Source: Rhizobium sp. NXC24
Lineage (GTDB): Bacteria; Pseudomonadota; Alphaproteobacteria; Rhizobiales; Rhizobiaceae
Reading direction: 5' to 3'
Assembly: GCF_002944315.1 (NCBI RefSeq)
Contig: NZ_CP024311.1
Span: 410,501-474,500 of the forward strand
DNA: 64,000 nucleotides
Positions 7,664-15,449 of this stretch are shown here, in pieces; positions within the stretch are counted from its first letter, which is position 1, and each line of letters starts with the position of its first letter. Under the pieces are notes generated by a model that saw nothing but the letters and a program-made list of their open reading frames with translations, made no database searches and was not told the DNA's origin. Made by a program: the position numbers and the translations under genes.

Positions 7664-7759
7664 CGCTATCTCCAAAACATATTGAGATCGTCTGTTCCAT
7701 ATATTGGACTAATGAGGCGCACCTGACTAGATTTGCGGTCAAGAAAGGTTGTGTGCCTC

Positions 7760-9043
7760 ATGTCCCGCGCCGTGCAACAGCAAGAACTCACCGTCTCTGA
7801 AGCCCCCTCTCGCCCCGAATTGAAGCTCGTCGAAACCGAGCCGAAGCTCGAGATTCGCCAATTCCTGACGCGGGGTACGCCCGCGTTCAAGCGAGCGACC
7901 ATTGGGCTGTTCCTCTCCGGTTTTGCGACCTTTTCGCTGCTTTATTGCGTGCAGCCGCTGATGCCGCTCTTTTCCGAGGATTTTGGCGTGACACCGGCTG
8001 CGAGTTCGCTGTCTCTGTCGCTCTCGACCGGCTTCCTCGCCTTCGCGATCTTCTGCGCTGCTGCCGTTTCCGAAAATCTCGGCCGCCGCAGCCTGATGTT
8101 CTTTTCGCTGCTGGGTGCCGCCCTGTGCACGATCGCCTGCGCCATTGCGCCGAACTGGCAGATGCTGTTGATCTTTCGCGCACTGGAAGGTTTCCTGCTC
8201 GGCGGCGTGCCTGCGGTCGCCATGACCTACCTGGCGGAAGAGATCGATCCGCGCGGCCTTGGCGGCGCCATGGGACTCTATATCGCCGGCAACGCCTTCG
8301 GCGGCATGGCCGGCCGTGTCGTGACGGGCACGATCGCCGAATTCTTCACCTGGCGTCCGGCGCTTGCCGCCGTCGGCGTGCTCGGGCTGATCGCCGCCAC
8401 CGGTTTCCTGCTTTTGCTGCCGCCGTCGCGCAATTTCACGCCGCGCAAGGGGTTTGACATCGCTTTCCATGTCAGGGCCTGGGCGGAGCATTTCCGCAAT
8501 CCGGCGTTGCCGCTGCTCTTTGCCATCGGTTTCCTGGTCATGGGCTCCTTCGTCACGGTCTATAATTATGCCGGATTCCGGTTGGTGGCCGATCCCTATG
8601 ATCTCAGCCAGACCGAACTTGGTCTGATCTTCACCGCCTATCTCTTTGGTATCGTCGCCTCCTGGGTGGCGGGTCTCCTTGGCGACCGCATCGGTCATTT
8701 CGTCGTACTGCCCGCCGGCGTGTTGGTTGCCGCCCTTGGCGCGGCGACTACGCTCGCTACGCCGTTGCCTTTGGTCATTCTCGGCATCGTCTTGGTGACG
8801 ATCGGGTTCTTCGTCACCCATTCTGTCGCGAGCGCACTGGTCGGGCGCTTGGCCCGCGGAGCCAAGGGCCATGCCTCGTCGCTCTATCTGCTGGCCTATT
8901 ATCTCGGCTCCAGCATAGCCGGTTCCGTCGGCGGTTATTTCTGGCATGCTGACGGCTGGTCCGCTGTGGTTGCCTTCATCCTCGCCATGCTGGCCATCTG
9001 CCTTGTGGCCGCGTTCGGAGTGGCTAGGCTGGCGCACCGCTGA
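7760..9043 (+). CDS. MFS transporter, YnfM-like exporter
   Basis: This 427-residue integral membrane protein has twelve predicted hydrophobic segments. The first (IGLFLSGFATFSLLYCVQPL) follows a ~55-residue charged N-terminal tail. The LMPLFSEDFGVTPAASSLSLS signature and SENLGRRSLMFFSLL loop are typical of the YnfM/YgaY branch of the major facilitator superfamily, proton-coupled exporters of poorly defined substrates. The ATG at 7760 was preferred over one nine codons upstream because its GAAAGG site is better placed. The divergent LysR gene is its probable regulator. A VOC-family gene follows 22 bp downstream and may be cotranscribed. Confidence 0.9.
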   Translation: MSRAVQQQELTVSEAPSRPELKLVETEPKLEIRQFLTRGTPAFKRATIGLFLSGFATFSLLYCVQPLMPLFSEDFGVTPAASSLSLSLSTGFLAFAIFCAAAVSENLGRRSLMFFSLLGAALCTIACAIAPNWQMLLIFRALEGFLLGGVPAVAMTYLAEEIDPRGLGGAMGLYIAGNAFGGMAGRVVTGTIAEFFTWRPALAAVGVLGLIAATGFLLLLPPSRNFTPRKGFDIAFHVRAWAEHFRNPALPLLFAIGFLVMGSFVTVYNYAGFRLVADPYDLSQTELGLIFTAYLFGIVASWVAGLLGDRIGHFVVLPAGVLVAALGAATTLATPLPLVILGIVLVTIGFFVTHSVASALVGRLARGAKGHASSLYLLAYYLGSSIAGSVGGYFWHADGWSAVVAFILAMLAICLVAAFGVARLAHR

Positions 9044-9050
9044 GCAATAG

Positions 9051-9452
<402 letters not shown>

Positions 9453-9502
9453 GATCGTCGGCTGACGGATCTCCCTCCCCAGGCTGTCTCCAAACGCAGC
9501 CG

Positions 9503-9529
9503 CTTGACTTCCAGATTGTCGACCTATAC
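9503..9529 (+). promoter_or_regulatory. Probable promoter of the arsR-like operon
   Basis: CTTGAC (9503-9508) and CTATAC (9524-9529) match the rhizobial -35 and -10 hexamers well, though the 15-bp spacer is short. The symmetric operator at 9531-9560 begins one base after the -10, so regulator binding would cover the transcription start. Confidence 0.5.
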
Positions 9530-9530
9530 T

Positions 9531-9560
9531 AAACCAATAAGTTAATTAACTTTCTGGTTT
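9531..9560. promoter_or_regulatory. 30-bp symmetric operator upstream of the ArsR-type regulator
   Basis: A 10-bp perfect palindrome GTTAATTAAC (9541-9550) is flanked at exactly four bases on each side by the arms AAACCA (9531-9536) and TGGTTT (9555-9560). This symmetry just downstream of a promoter, directly before the ArsR-family gene, indicates an autoregulatory operator. Confidence 0.6.
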
Positions 9561-9570
9561 AATATTTCAT

Positions 9571-9912
9571 ATGGATACCTTGAGCATGACCCTGTCAGCC
9601 CTTGCCGATCCGACCCGCCGGGCGATCCTGGCGCGGCTGGCAACTGGCGAGGCGTCCGTCTCCGAGCTGGCTGAACCTTTCGATATGTCGCTGGTCGCCG
9701 TGTCCAAGCACCTGAAGGTGCTGGAGAAAGCCGGTCTGATCTCGAAGGGCAGGGAGGCGCAGTGGCGGCCCTGCCGGCTGGAGCCCAGGCCGCTCCGGCA
9801 GGTGGATGACTGGCTGGAGAGTTACAGGCAGTTCTGGAACGATAATCTCGATCGTCTGGAAGCCTACGCGGCGCTGTTGCAAAGGGGAGGCGTGGATGAC
9901 CCCAGCCAATGA
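9571..9912 (+). CDS. ArsR-family transcriptional regulator
   Basis: This 113-residue winged helix-turn-helix repressor contains SALADPTRRAILARLATGE near residue 8 and DMSLVAVSKHLKVLEKAGLI as the recognition helix region near residues 38-57. It has none of the Cys pairs of metal sensors, so it belongs to the metal-independent ArsR group that is paired with AHSA1 proteins. The start has no clear Shine-Dalgarno sequence, and the predicted transcription start is close, so the mRNA may have a very short leader. It overlaps the next gene by 17 bp. Confidence 0.92.
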   Translation: MDTLSMTLSALADPTRRAILARLATGEASVSELAEPFDMSLVAVSKHLKVLEKAGLISKGREAQWRPCRLEPRPLRQVDDWLESYRQFWNDNLDRLEAYAALLQRGGVDDPSQ

Positions 9913-10378
9913 CGGCGGCAGCGGACGCCCGCTGCGCGAGATCGTGCTGACCCGCGACATTGCCGCGCCACGAACCTTGCTGTTTCGCCTCTGGACGGAG
10001 CCGGAACATTTGATGCGCTGGTGGGGGCCGCAGAACATGACGGCGCCATCCGTTTCCGTCGATCTAAGGGAAGGAGGCGCCTGGCGGCACTGCATTCTGA
10101 CGCCGGAGGGCAGGGAATATTGGAGCCATGGGCGCTATCTGGAGATTGTCCCGCCCGAGCGTCTCGTCTTCACCTTCGCCTGGGAAAATCAGGACGGCAA
10201 GCCCGGCCATCCGATGCAGGTTAGCGTGGAATTCCATGAGCTTGGCGAGAAGACGCGTCTCGTTTTCCGCAAGGCCGAGCTGCCTGACGACACCGAACTG
10301 AAGCTGCAGACCGGCGGCTGGGAACAGGCGCTCGACAAATATGTCGCCTATGCAGAAGCCACCTCAGGGGAAGGATGA
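9896..10378 (+). CDS. SRPBCC/AHSA1-family protein
   Basis: This 160-residue protein has the activator-of-Hsp90-like (START/SRPBCC) fold, recognised from LTRDIAAPRTLLFRLWTEPE, HLMRWWGPQ, WSHGRYLEIVPPERLVFTF and TGGWEQALDKYV near the end. Such proteins bind hydrophobic ligands in a cavity; the specific role is unknown. The ATG at 9896 lies inside the end of the ArsR gene, and the stop overlaps the following GFA gene by 4 bp (ATGA). All three genes should therefore be translationally coupled. ArsR plus AHSA1 pairs are common in soil bacteria. Confidence 0.88.
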   Translation: MTPANDGGSGRPLREIVLTRDIAAPRTLLFRLWTEPEHLMRWWGPQNMTAPSVSVDLREGGAWRHCILTPEGREYWSHGRYLEIVPPERLVFTFAWENQDGKPGHPMQVSVEFHELGEKTRLVFRKAELPDDTELKLQTGGWEQALDKYVAYAEATSGEG

Positions 10379-10788
10379 GAGTGATGAAGAAGACCTACCA
10401 TGGAAGCTGCCATTGCGGCGCCGTCAGCTACGAAGCGGATCTCGACTTGCAGGGCGGCACGTTCAAATGCAACTGCTCGATCTGCAAGAAGAAGCGCAAT
10501 TGGCTGGCAGTTGCCACGCCCGCCGATTTCCGCCTGACCTCCGGCGAAGACAGTATCGGCGAATACCAGTTTGGCCCACGCATCCTGCATCACCTGTTCT
10601 GCAAGACTTGCGGCATCAGCTCTTTCAACTGGGGTGAAAACCCGGCACTCGGCGGTAAGTTCTATGCCATCAGCATAAGCTGCCTGGACGATACCACCGA
10701 CGCGGAACTCGCCTCGCTTCCCGTCGGCTATTTCGACGGCCGCGACGATCGCTTCGATCGCGCGCCGGAGGAAACGCGCTATCTTTAG
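10375..10788 (+). CDS. GFA-family (glutathione-dependent formaldehyde-activating fold) zinc protein
   Basis: This 137-residue protein has the Cys pattern of the Gfa/CENP-V fold: GSCHCGAVSYE near residue 13, CNCSICKKK near residue 38 and LFCKTCGISSF near residue 75, which together bind two zinc ions. Characterised members are weak glutathione/formaldehyde adduct enzymes, and the function of most is unknown. The start overlaps the AHSA1 stop (ATGA); a second ATG three codons later is also possible. The gene's 3' end overlaps the convergent vapC stop by 4 bp. Confidence 0.87.
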   Translation: MRVMKKTYHGSCHCGAVSYEADLDLQGGTFKCNCSICKKKRNWLAVATPADFRLTSGEDSIGEYQFGPRILHHLFCKTCGISSFNWGENPALGGKFYAISISCLDDTTDAELASLPVGYFDGRDDRFDRAPEETRYL

Positions 10789-11189
10789 CTACTCGGCAAG
10801 GACTCCCAGTCTTCGAAACGTAGCTTGTGAACGCGCTCAAATTCCCTGACGTTGCGCGTTATCAGGATCAGATCGCGGGCGACTGCCTGACCCGCGATCA
10901 AAACGTCATAGGCACCGATTGGCGTGCCGAGCGAAGCCAAGTTGGCACGAATTTCGCCCGCCACGCGGGCATCTTCCCTATCGAAATCCAGTGTCTCGAA
11001 TTGCAAAGCATCGACACGCACAAGATTGTCTGCAACACGCTGCCCCTTATAGGCACCATAAAACAATTCGTGCGCGACGATGGCCGAGATGGCGAAATCC
11101 TGCGGCTTGTGTCTGCGAAGCTCGCTCACGAAGCCGGTATGCCCTTTCATCAGAGCGATGACAGCATTGCTATCGAGCAAATACTTCAC
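10785..11189 (-). CDS. vapC: PIN-domain ribonuclease toxin, VapC family
   Basis: This 134-residue PIN domain carries the acidic catalytic set: Asp6 in KYLLDSNAVIAL, Glu41 in SAIVAHELFYGA, Asp in IGAYDVLIAGQA near residue 95, and the TRNVREFERV motif near residue 112. VapC toxins are Mg-dependent RNases that cut tRNA or rRNA and stop translation. The start overlaps the vapB stop by 4 bp (ATGA), the usual coupling of toxin to antitoxin. All PIN residues are intact, so the toxin should be active. Confidence 0.93.
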   Translation of the reverse strand: MKYLLDSNAVIALMKGHTGFVSELRRHKPQDFAISAIVAHELFYGAYKGQRVADNLVRVDALQFETLDFDREDARVAGEIRANLASLGTPIGAYDVLIAGQAVARDLILITRNVREFERVHKLRFEDWESLPSS

Positions 11190-11428
11190 TTGAAGATATC
11201 CAGTTCGGGGCGCTGCTGCTCGGCAGGCTGTTCGGTCGCCGCCTCTTCAAAATCGTGGTCGACCGGCCCTGTAACGGATTCCAGCCAATCCCAATCTTCG
11301 GCGATCGGCTCCAGAATGATTGCCTTTCCCTGCCGCCGGATGCGCACTTCTTCGCCGTCGAGACGAAATTCCTTTGGCAGGCGTATGGCCTGCGAGCGGC
11401 CGGACCAGAAGATTTTTGCGGTGTCCAT
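11186..11428 (-). CDS. vapB: VapB-type antitoxin (AbrB/MazE-like DNA-binding)
   Basis: This 80-residue protein has an N-terminal swapped-hairpin AbrB domain (AKIFWSGRSQAIRLPKEFRL near residues 4-23) and an acidic C-terminal tail that would wrap and inhibit VapC. The ATG at 11428 was chosen for its AGGAG site seven bases away. An ATG five bases upstream is out of frame, and a longer in-frame start at 11467 has no such site. VapBC complexes repress their own promoter. An AT-rich region with TATATATC-type repeats lies just upstream (11440-11465). Confidence 0.92.
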   Translation of the reverse strand: MDTAKIFWSGRSQAIRLPKEFRLDGEEVRIRRQGKAIILEPIAEDWDWLESVTGPVDHDFEEAATEQPAEQQRPELDIFK

Positions 11429-11493
11429 GCCATAGCTCCTTTGAGATATGACATTGATATATAGCAATTGGAGCGCGATTTCAATTCGAAGCG

Positions 11494-12174
11494 TTACGAT
11501 CCCGTCTTCGTCGCCAGCCAGATGACATGACGTGCGCCTGTCTTGCCATTGGCGCGCGTATTGACCACCTCGGCAGCGAAACCGCTGTCGTTGAGCCGTC
11601 TCGTGAAATCCCGGTCTGGTCCCGATGACCAGACCGCCAGTACGCCGCCCGGGCGCAATGCGTCGCGCGCCGCCTTTAGGCCTCTATAATCATAGAGACC
11701 GTCATTGGCTTCGGACGTGATACCATCAGGACCATTGTCGACGTCGAGCAGGATGGCGTCATAAGTTGCCTTGCTGGCTCGGATGAGCGGACGCACATCG
11801 CCCTCGTGAATGGCGACGCGCGGGTCGTCGAGGCAGCCGTCGAAGACCGTTGCCATCGGCCCGCGGGCCCAGGTCACGACAGCCGGAACCAGTTCCGCAA
11901 CCGTGACCTTGGCGTCCGCACCGAGTTCGCCGAGTGCTGCGCGCAAGGTAAAGCCCATGCCGAGCCCGCCGATCAGTATGTGCGGCGCCTTCCGGCTCTT
12001 GATCTTCTCGCAGGAAAGGGTTGCAAGCGCGCGCTCTGAGCCGCTCAAGCGGCTGTTCATCAGCTCGTTGGTGCCGAGCATGATGGAAAATTCCTGGCCG
12101 CGCTGCTTCAAGCGCAGCTCGCCGCCACCGGGGATTTTCGCAGTGTCGAGCAAGGTCCAGGGGATCACGGGCAA
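11494..12174 (-). CDS. Spermidine-synthase-like methyltransferase-fold protein
   Basis: This 226-residue protein has a Rossmann AdoMet-type fold: HILIGGLGMGFTLRAALGEL near residue 65 is the nucleotide-binding glycine loop, VTVAELVPAVVTWARG follows, and DAILLDVDNGPDG near residue 138 corresponds to the aminopropyltransferase active-site Asp region. It is shorter than authentic spermidine synthases (~280 residues) and lacks their N-terminal beta domain, although the first ~45 residues (GGGELRLKQRGQEFSIMLGTNELMNS) resemble a truncated one. The actual reaction is uncertain. It is separated from the neighbouring catabolic operon by 119 bp containing a dispersed repeat. Confidence 0.75.
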   Translation of the reverse strand: MPVIPWTLLDTAKIPGGGELRLKQRGQEFSIMLGTNELMNSRLSGSERALATLSCEKIKSRKAPHILIGGLGMGFTLRAALGELGADAKVTVAELVPAVVTWARGPMATVFDGCLDDPRVAIHEGDVRPLIRASKATYDAILLDVDNGPDGITSEANDGLYDYRGLKAARDALRPGGVLAVWSSGPDRDFTRRLNDSGFAAEVVNTRANGKTGARHVIWLATKTGS

Positions 12175-12183
12175 CTCTCCAAA

Positions 12184-12227
12184 GCAATTCCAGGAAAAAT
12201 GCGTAGCGGCTTTCCGCCCGGAATTGC
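12184..12227. repeat. Short palindromic intergenic repeat (GCAATTCC...GGAATTGC)
   Basis: Perfect 8-bp arms GCAATTCC (12184-12191) and GGAATTGC (12220-12227) enclose a 28-bp core containing GGAAAAATGCG and GCGGCTTTCCGCC. From memory, near-identical elements are dispersed many times in intergenic regions of Rhizobium and Agrobacterium genomes. It could form a long imperfect hairpin in RNA between the two minus-strand genes. Confidence 0.6.
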
Positions 12228-12293
12228 GGTGAAATAGGTGGTTTCGAATTGCGCGGGACCATAGTCGTTCAAAGCTGGTAAGAACAGATGTGC

Positions 12294-13955
12294 TTATCCG
12301 AGACGGATATAGGGCACATCCTTTTTCGCAACTTCGTCCAGCGCTTCCTCATAGCCGGCATCGGCATAGCGCATGACGCCAAGTGCGGTGTCGTTGGTCA
12401 GCGCGTGGTCGAGCCGTTCGTCGGCGGCAGGCGTGCCGTCGGCAACCACGGTGACGCCGCAGCTCGTCATGTAGCCGGCATAGCCGCCGCCGCCGGAATG
12501 GACAACGACGAGATCGGCCATCGACGAGCAGAGCATCATGGCGTCGATCAGCGGCCAGTCGGCGATGGCGTCGGAGCCGTCCTTCATGCGCTCGGTCATG
12601 ATGTTCGGATGCGCCATGGCGCCGGCATCGAGGTGGTCGCGCGAAAACGCGATCGGCCCCTTAAGTTCGCCGCTTGCCACAAGCTCGTTGACGCGGCGGG
12701 CAAGCGCTGTGCGCTCGCCATGCCCGAGCCACGCGATACGCGCCGGCAGCCCTTCGAAAGGCACATGCTGGCGGGCGAGGCGGATCCAGTTGGTGATGAT
12801 CTTGTTGTCCGGGAACATCTCCAAGAGCAGATCGTCGATGTGGGCAATATCGCTTTCCTCGCCGGAAAGCGCCATCCAGCGGAACGGGCCGATGGCGCGG
12901 CAGAAGAGCGGCCGCAGATAGGCTTCGGTGAAGATCGGGATATCGAAGGCATTGGCGACGCCGCCTTCCTTCGCCTGAGTCCGGATCAGGTTGCCGTTGT
13001 CGAAGACTTCGGAGCCTTGTCTCTGGAAGTCCAGCATGGCCTTCACATGCTCGACGATCGAAGCGCGGCTCGCTGCCATGAGCTGGCCCTGGCCGTCGTC
13101 GCGCAGGTCCTTGACTTGGCTCAGGGTCATGCCCTTCGGCACATAGCCATAGACGAGATCGTGAGCCGAGGTCTGGTCGGTGACGATATCGGGGACGATG
13201 CCGCGCCGGGCAATCTCGGGATAAATCTCGGCCGCATTGCCAACAAGGCCGACGGAAAGCGCGCGCTTCTCCTTGACGGCGGCGTCGATCATCGCCAGCG
13301 CGGAATCGAGATCCGGCGCGATTTCCTGCAGATAGCCGATGTCCTGGCGCTTCCTAGCACGCTCTGCATCGATATCGACGCAGAGTATCGCGGCTCCCGC
13401 CATGCGGCCGGCAAGCGGCTGCGCTCCGCCCATGCCGCCGAGACCGGCGGTGAGCACGAAACGGCCGAAGAGATCACCGCCGAAACGGCGCTCGGCGATG
13501 CGCATGAAGATTTCGTAAGTGCCCTGGATGACGCCCTGGCTGCCGATATATTGCCAGGCGCCCGCTGTCAGACCGCCCCAGCAGATCAGACCCTTGCGCT
13601 GCAGCTCATAGAACACCTCGGCTTTCGCCCATTGCCCGACGAGATTGCAGTTCGCCATGATGACGAGCGGCGCCTTATCATGCGTGCGGATGAGGCCGAT
13701 CGGCTTACCGGACTGAATGAGCAGGGTCTGGTTCTCATCCATTTCGATCAGCGCCTTCACGATGCCCTTGTGCGCCGCCCAATTGCGGGCTGCCTTGCCG
13801 AGTGCGGCGTAGACGACGAGATTATCCGGATCTTCGCCGACCGAGAGCACGTTTTCCAGCAAACGCAGCAGGGCCTCCTGCCGCCAGCCTTTGGCACGCA
13901 GCTCCGGGCCGCCCGGTATAGGGAATTTCGGGTGACGTGGATTGGCTTTTGGCAT
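12294..13955 (-). CDS. Urocanase-family protein, probable thiourocanate hydratase
   Basis: This 553-residue homologue of urocanate hydratase keeps the family scaffold: TAGAWQYIGSQGVIQGTYE near residue 130, an NAD-binding VLTAGLGGMGGAQPL near residue 167, DQTSAHDLVYGYVPKGMTLS, YLRPLFCRAIGPFRWMALSG and DGSDAIADWPL. It diverges where canonical HutU is conserved. The usual YGQMTAGSW is WGGLTAGAW, and the HHGGGVGMG loop near residue 500 is HSGGGGYAG. It is the last gene of an operon with a non-MIO ammonia-lyase homologue, a DUF917 protein, a hydantoinase and a carbamoylase. Hydration of thiourocanate, rather than urocanate, is therefore the better inference. No hutI or hutG is nearby. Gene order and spacing (42 bp) support cotranscription. 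Confidence 0.75.
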   Translation of the reverse strand: MPKANPRHPKFPIPGGPELRAKGWRQEALLRLLENVLSVGEDPDNLVVYAALGKAARNWAAHKGIVKALIEMDENQTLLIQSGKPIGLIRTHDKAPLVIMANCNLVGQWAKAEVFYELQRKGLICWGGLTAGAWQYIGSQGVIQGTYEIFMRIAERRFGGDLFGRFVLTAGLGGMGGAQPLAGRMAGAAILCVDIDAERARKRQDIGYLQEIAPDLDSALAMIDAAVKEKRALSVGLVGNAAEIYPEIARRGIVPDIVTDQTSAHDLVYGYVPKGMTLSQVKDLRDDGQGQLMAASRASIVEHVKAMLDFQRQGSEVFDNGNLIRTQAKEGGVANAFDIPIFTEAYLRPLFCRAIGPFRWMALSGEESDIAHIDDLLLEMFPDNKIITNWIRLARQHVPFEGLPARIAWLGHGERTALARRVNELVASGELKGPIAFSRDHLDAGAMAHPNIMTERMKDGSDAIADWPLIDAMMLCSSMADLVVVHSGGGGYAGYMTSCGVTVVADGTPAADERLDHALTNDTALGVMRYADAGYEEALDEVAKKDVPYIRLG

Positions 13956-13997
13956 TGATTTCCCTTCCCTATTTTCGTTGTTGTTTCGGCGGCCCGG

Positions 13998-14327
13998 CTA
14001 TTTCGGCGGCAGGCCTTCGACGAAATTCAGCGCGGCCAGAAGCAGCCTCTTGCGCAGCATGTCGTTGCCATAGGCCTCCGGCCCGGCGCGCACCCATCCC
14101 TGCATTTCGCGGCTACCTGACAGCATGGGTTTGACGTCAGGCTGCTCCAGCGCCCAGGCATCGCTGCCCTTGCCGAGGCGGATCAGCATCCCGTCTTCAC
14201 GGGCGCCGCAAAGCAGGTGACCGTTGAGCAGAAAGGCCCAGCCGCCGAACATCCCTTTTTCGCTGAGCCCGGGCCGTTGTCCGAGCTCCTCTTTCAGCAA
14301 TTCTTCGAGACCGGCGTCACGCGCCAT
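13998..14327 (-). CDS. TfoX N-terminal domain protein
   Basis: This 109-residue protein consists of a TfoX/Sxy N-terminal domain: ELLKEELGQRPGLSEKGMFGGWAFLLNGHLLCG near residues 8-40, then MLIRLGKGSDAWAL and MQGWVRAGPEAYG. In Haemophilus and E. coli Sxy helps CRP activate competence genes, but stand-alone N-domains are widespread and of unknown function. What is odd is the location: it sits inside a catabolic operon, 18 bp after the DUF917 gene and 42 bp before the urocanase homologue. It may be a passenger, or a regulator of the pathway. Confidence 0.8.
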   Translation of the reverse strand: MARDAGLEELLKEELGQRPGLSEKGMFGGWAFLLNGHLLCGAREDGMLIRLGKGSDAWALEQPDVKPMLSGSREMQGWVRAGPEAYGNDMLRKRLLLAALNFVEGLPPK

Positions 14328-14345
14328 CTGCGCCTCCCGCGCTTT

Positions 14346-15446
14346 TCAACCCCTCTTGCCGGCCAGAGCGTATTTCGCGATCTCGATCCCCATGGCCTTT
14401 TCGACAGGGGGATAGACGGTCGGATCGAGCACGCTGGCAGACAGCGGAATGATATCCATTGGCACATGCAGGATAAAAACCTTCATGCCCTCGTGTAACT
14501 GGCCGACGCTCAAGGGTTCGCCCTCCGGCGATAGCGTCGTGATGACGGAGGGGAAGGTCGCTAGGCGCTTACCATTGGCATCCTCGACGGCCATGTATTC
14601 GTTCATCACATGCATGATGACGGCCTTGTCGCTGCTACCGACCGTGACCGTGCCGATGTCGAAGGCTTCCTTCGTATAGACGACATCCTTCTTGGTGATC
14701 GTGCCTTCGGCCAGGATATGTCCGCCGGTGGTCTTGCAAATGGCATCGATGACGGCGCTGCCGCTCTTCTTTTCTGCCTCGATGATCGCTTCGCCGAGCG
14801 AGAGCGCCATGGAGATGCCGCCAAGGGCCGCATGCGTGCGGACATAGGAGGCCCGCAGCGGATTGCGGCAGGAGGCGATGAAGCCGCCGGACTGGTCGGA
14901 CGCCGCGCGCAGGATCGGCGAGATCTTCGCCGTCGCGCCCTTCACCACCAGCTCGATATAGCGGTTCTCGGCGCGATTGCCGCCGACGGCTGTCTGGATC
15001 ATCTGCTCGGGCGAACCCGCCATGCCGATCGAGCCCATGTCGCCGGTCGGATGGGCGCGGATGTCGCCGACCGCGTCCACGACCTTCGTTCCGAGAATGG
15101 CCGAGGGCAGCCAGCCGTTCAGCGTCGAGGATTTGCCGTTTTGGCCGATGATCAGGCCGGAAAGCTTCTCGCCAAGCTCGTCCTGCAGGAGCTGCACGGC
15201 CTTGACGTAATCGATACCCTGCATTTCCCAGGGGGTCGTGGAGGCCGGCGCGCCGATGGCGGCTGCTGTGGCGATCCAGTCGTCGTCATCAAGTTCGTCG
15301 ATCGAGACCAGCTCGGGCTTGCCGACATTGACGGCCGCATAGCCGAGCATGCGGCCATGATCGGCCCAGCCGCCGCCGCCGGCTGCATAAACCGAACCGC
15401 CCTTGACGGCCGCTTCCACATCCTTGGCAACGAGTACGCGTCTCAT
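14346..15446 (-). CDS. DUF917-family protein, probable thiohydantoin desulfurase
   Basis: This 366-residue DUF917 (PF06032) protein is recognised from GSVYAAGGGGWADHGRML near residue 17, the DELDDDDWIATAAAIGAPAST segment near residue 50, DAVGDIRAHPTGDMGSIGMAG near residue 130 and DIIPLSASVLDPTVYPPVE near the end. As I recall, the Pfam family has been renamed after S-methyl-thiohydantoin desulfurase activity, and related enzymes remove sulfur from the thiohydantoin propionate intermediate of ergothioneine breakdown. It starts 3 bp after the carbamoylase stop, so the two are probably coupled. Its presence separates this operon from ordinary histidine utilisation. The substrate is inferred from context. 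Confidence 0.72.
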   Translation of the reverse strand: MRRVLVAKDVEAAVKGGSVYAAGGGGWADHGRMLGYAAVNVGKPELVSIDELDDDDWIATAAAIGAPASTTPWEMQGIDYVKAVQLLQDELGEKLSGLIIGQNGKSSTLNGWLPSAILGTKVVDAVGDIRAHPTGDMGSIGMAGSPEQMIQTAVGGNRAENRYIELVVKGATAKISPILRAASDQSGGFIASCRNPLRASYVRTHAALGGISMALSLGEAIIEAEKKSGSAVIDAICKTTGGHILAEGTITKKDVVYTKEAFDIGTVTVGSSDKAVIMHVMNEYMAVEDANGKRLATFPSVITTLSPEGEPLSVGQLHEGMKVFILHVPMDIIPLSASVLDPTVYPPVEKAMGIEIAKYALAGKRG

Positions 15447-15449
15447 CGG

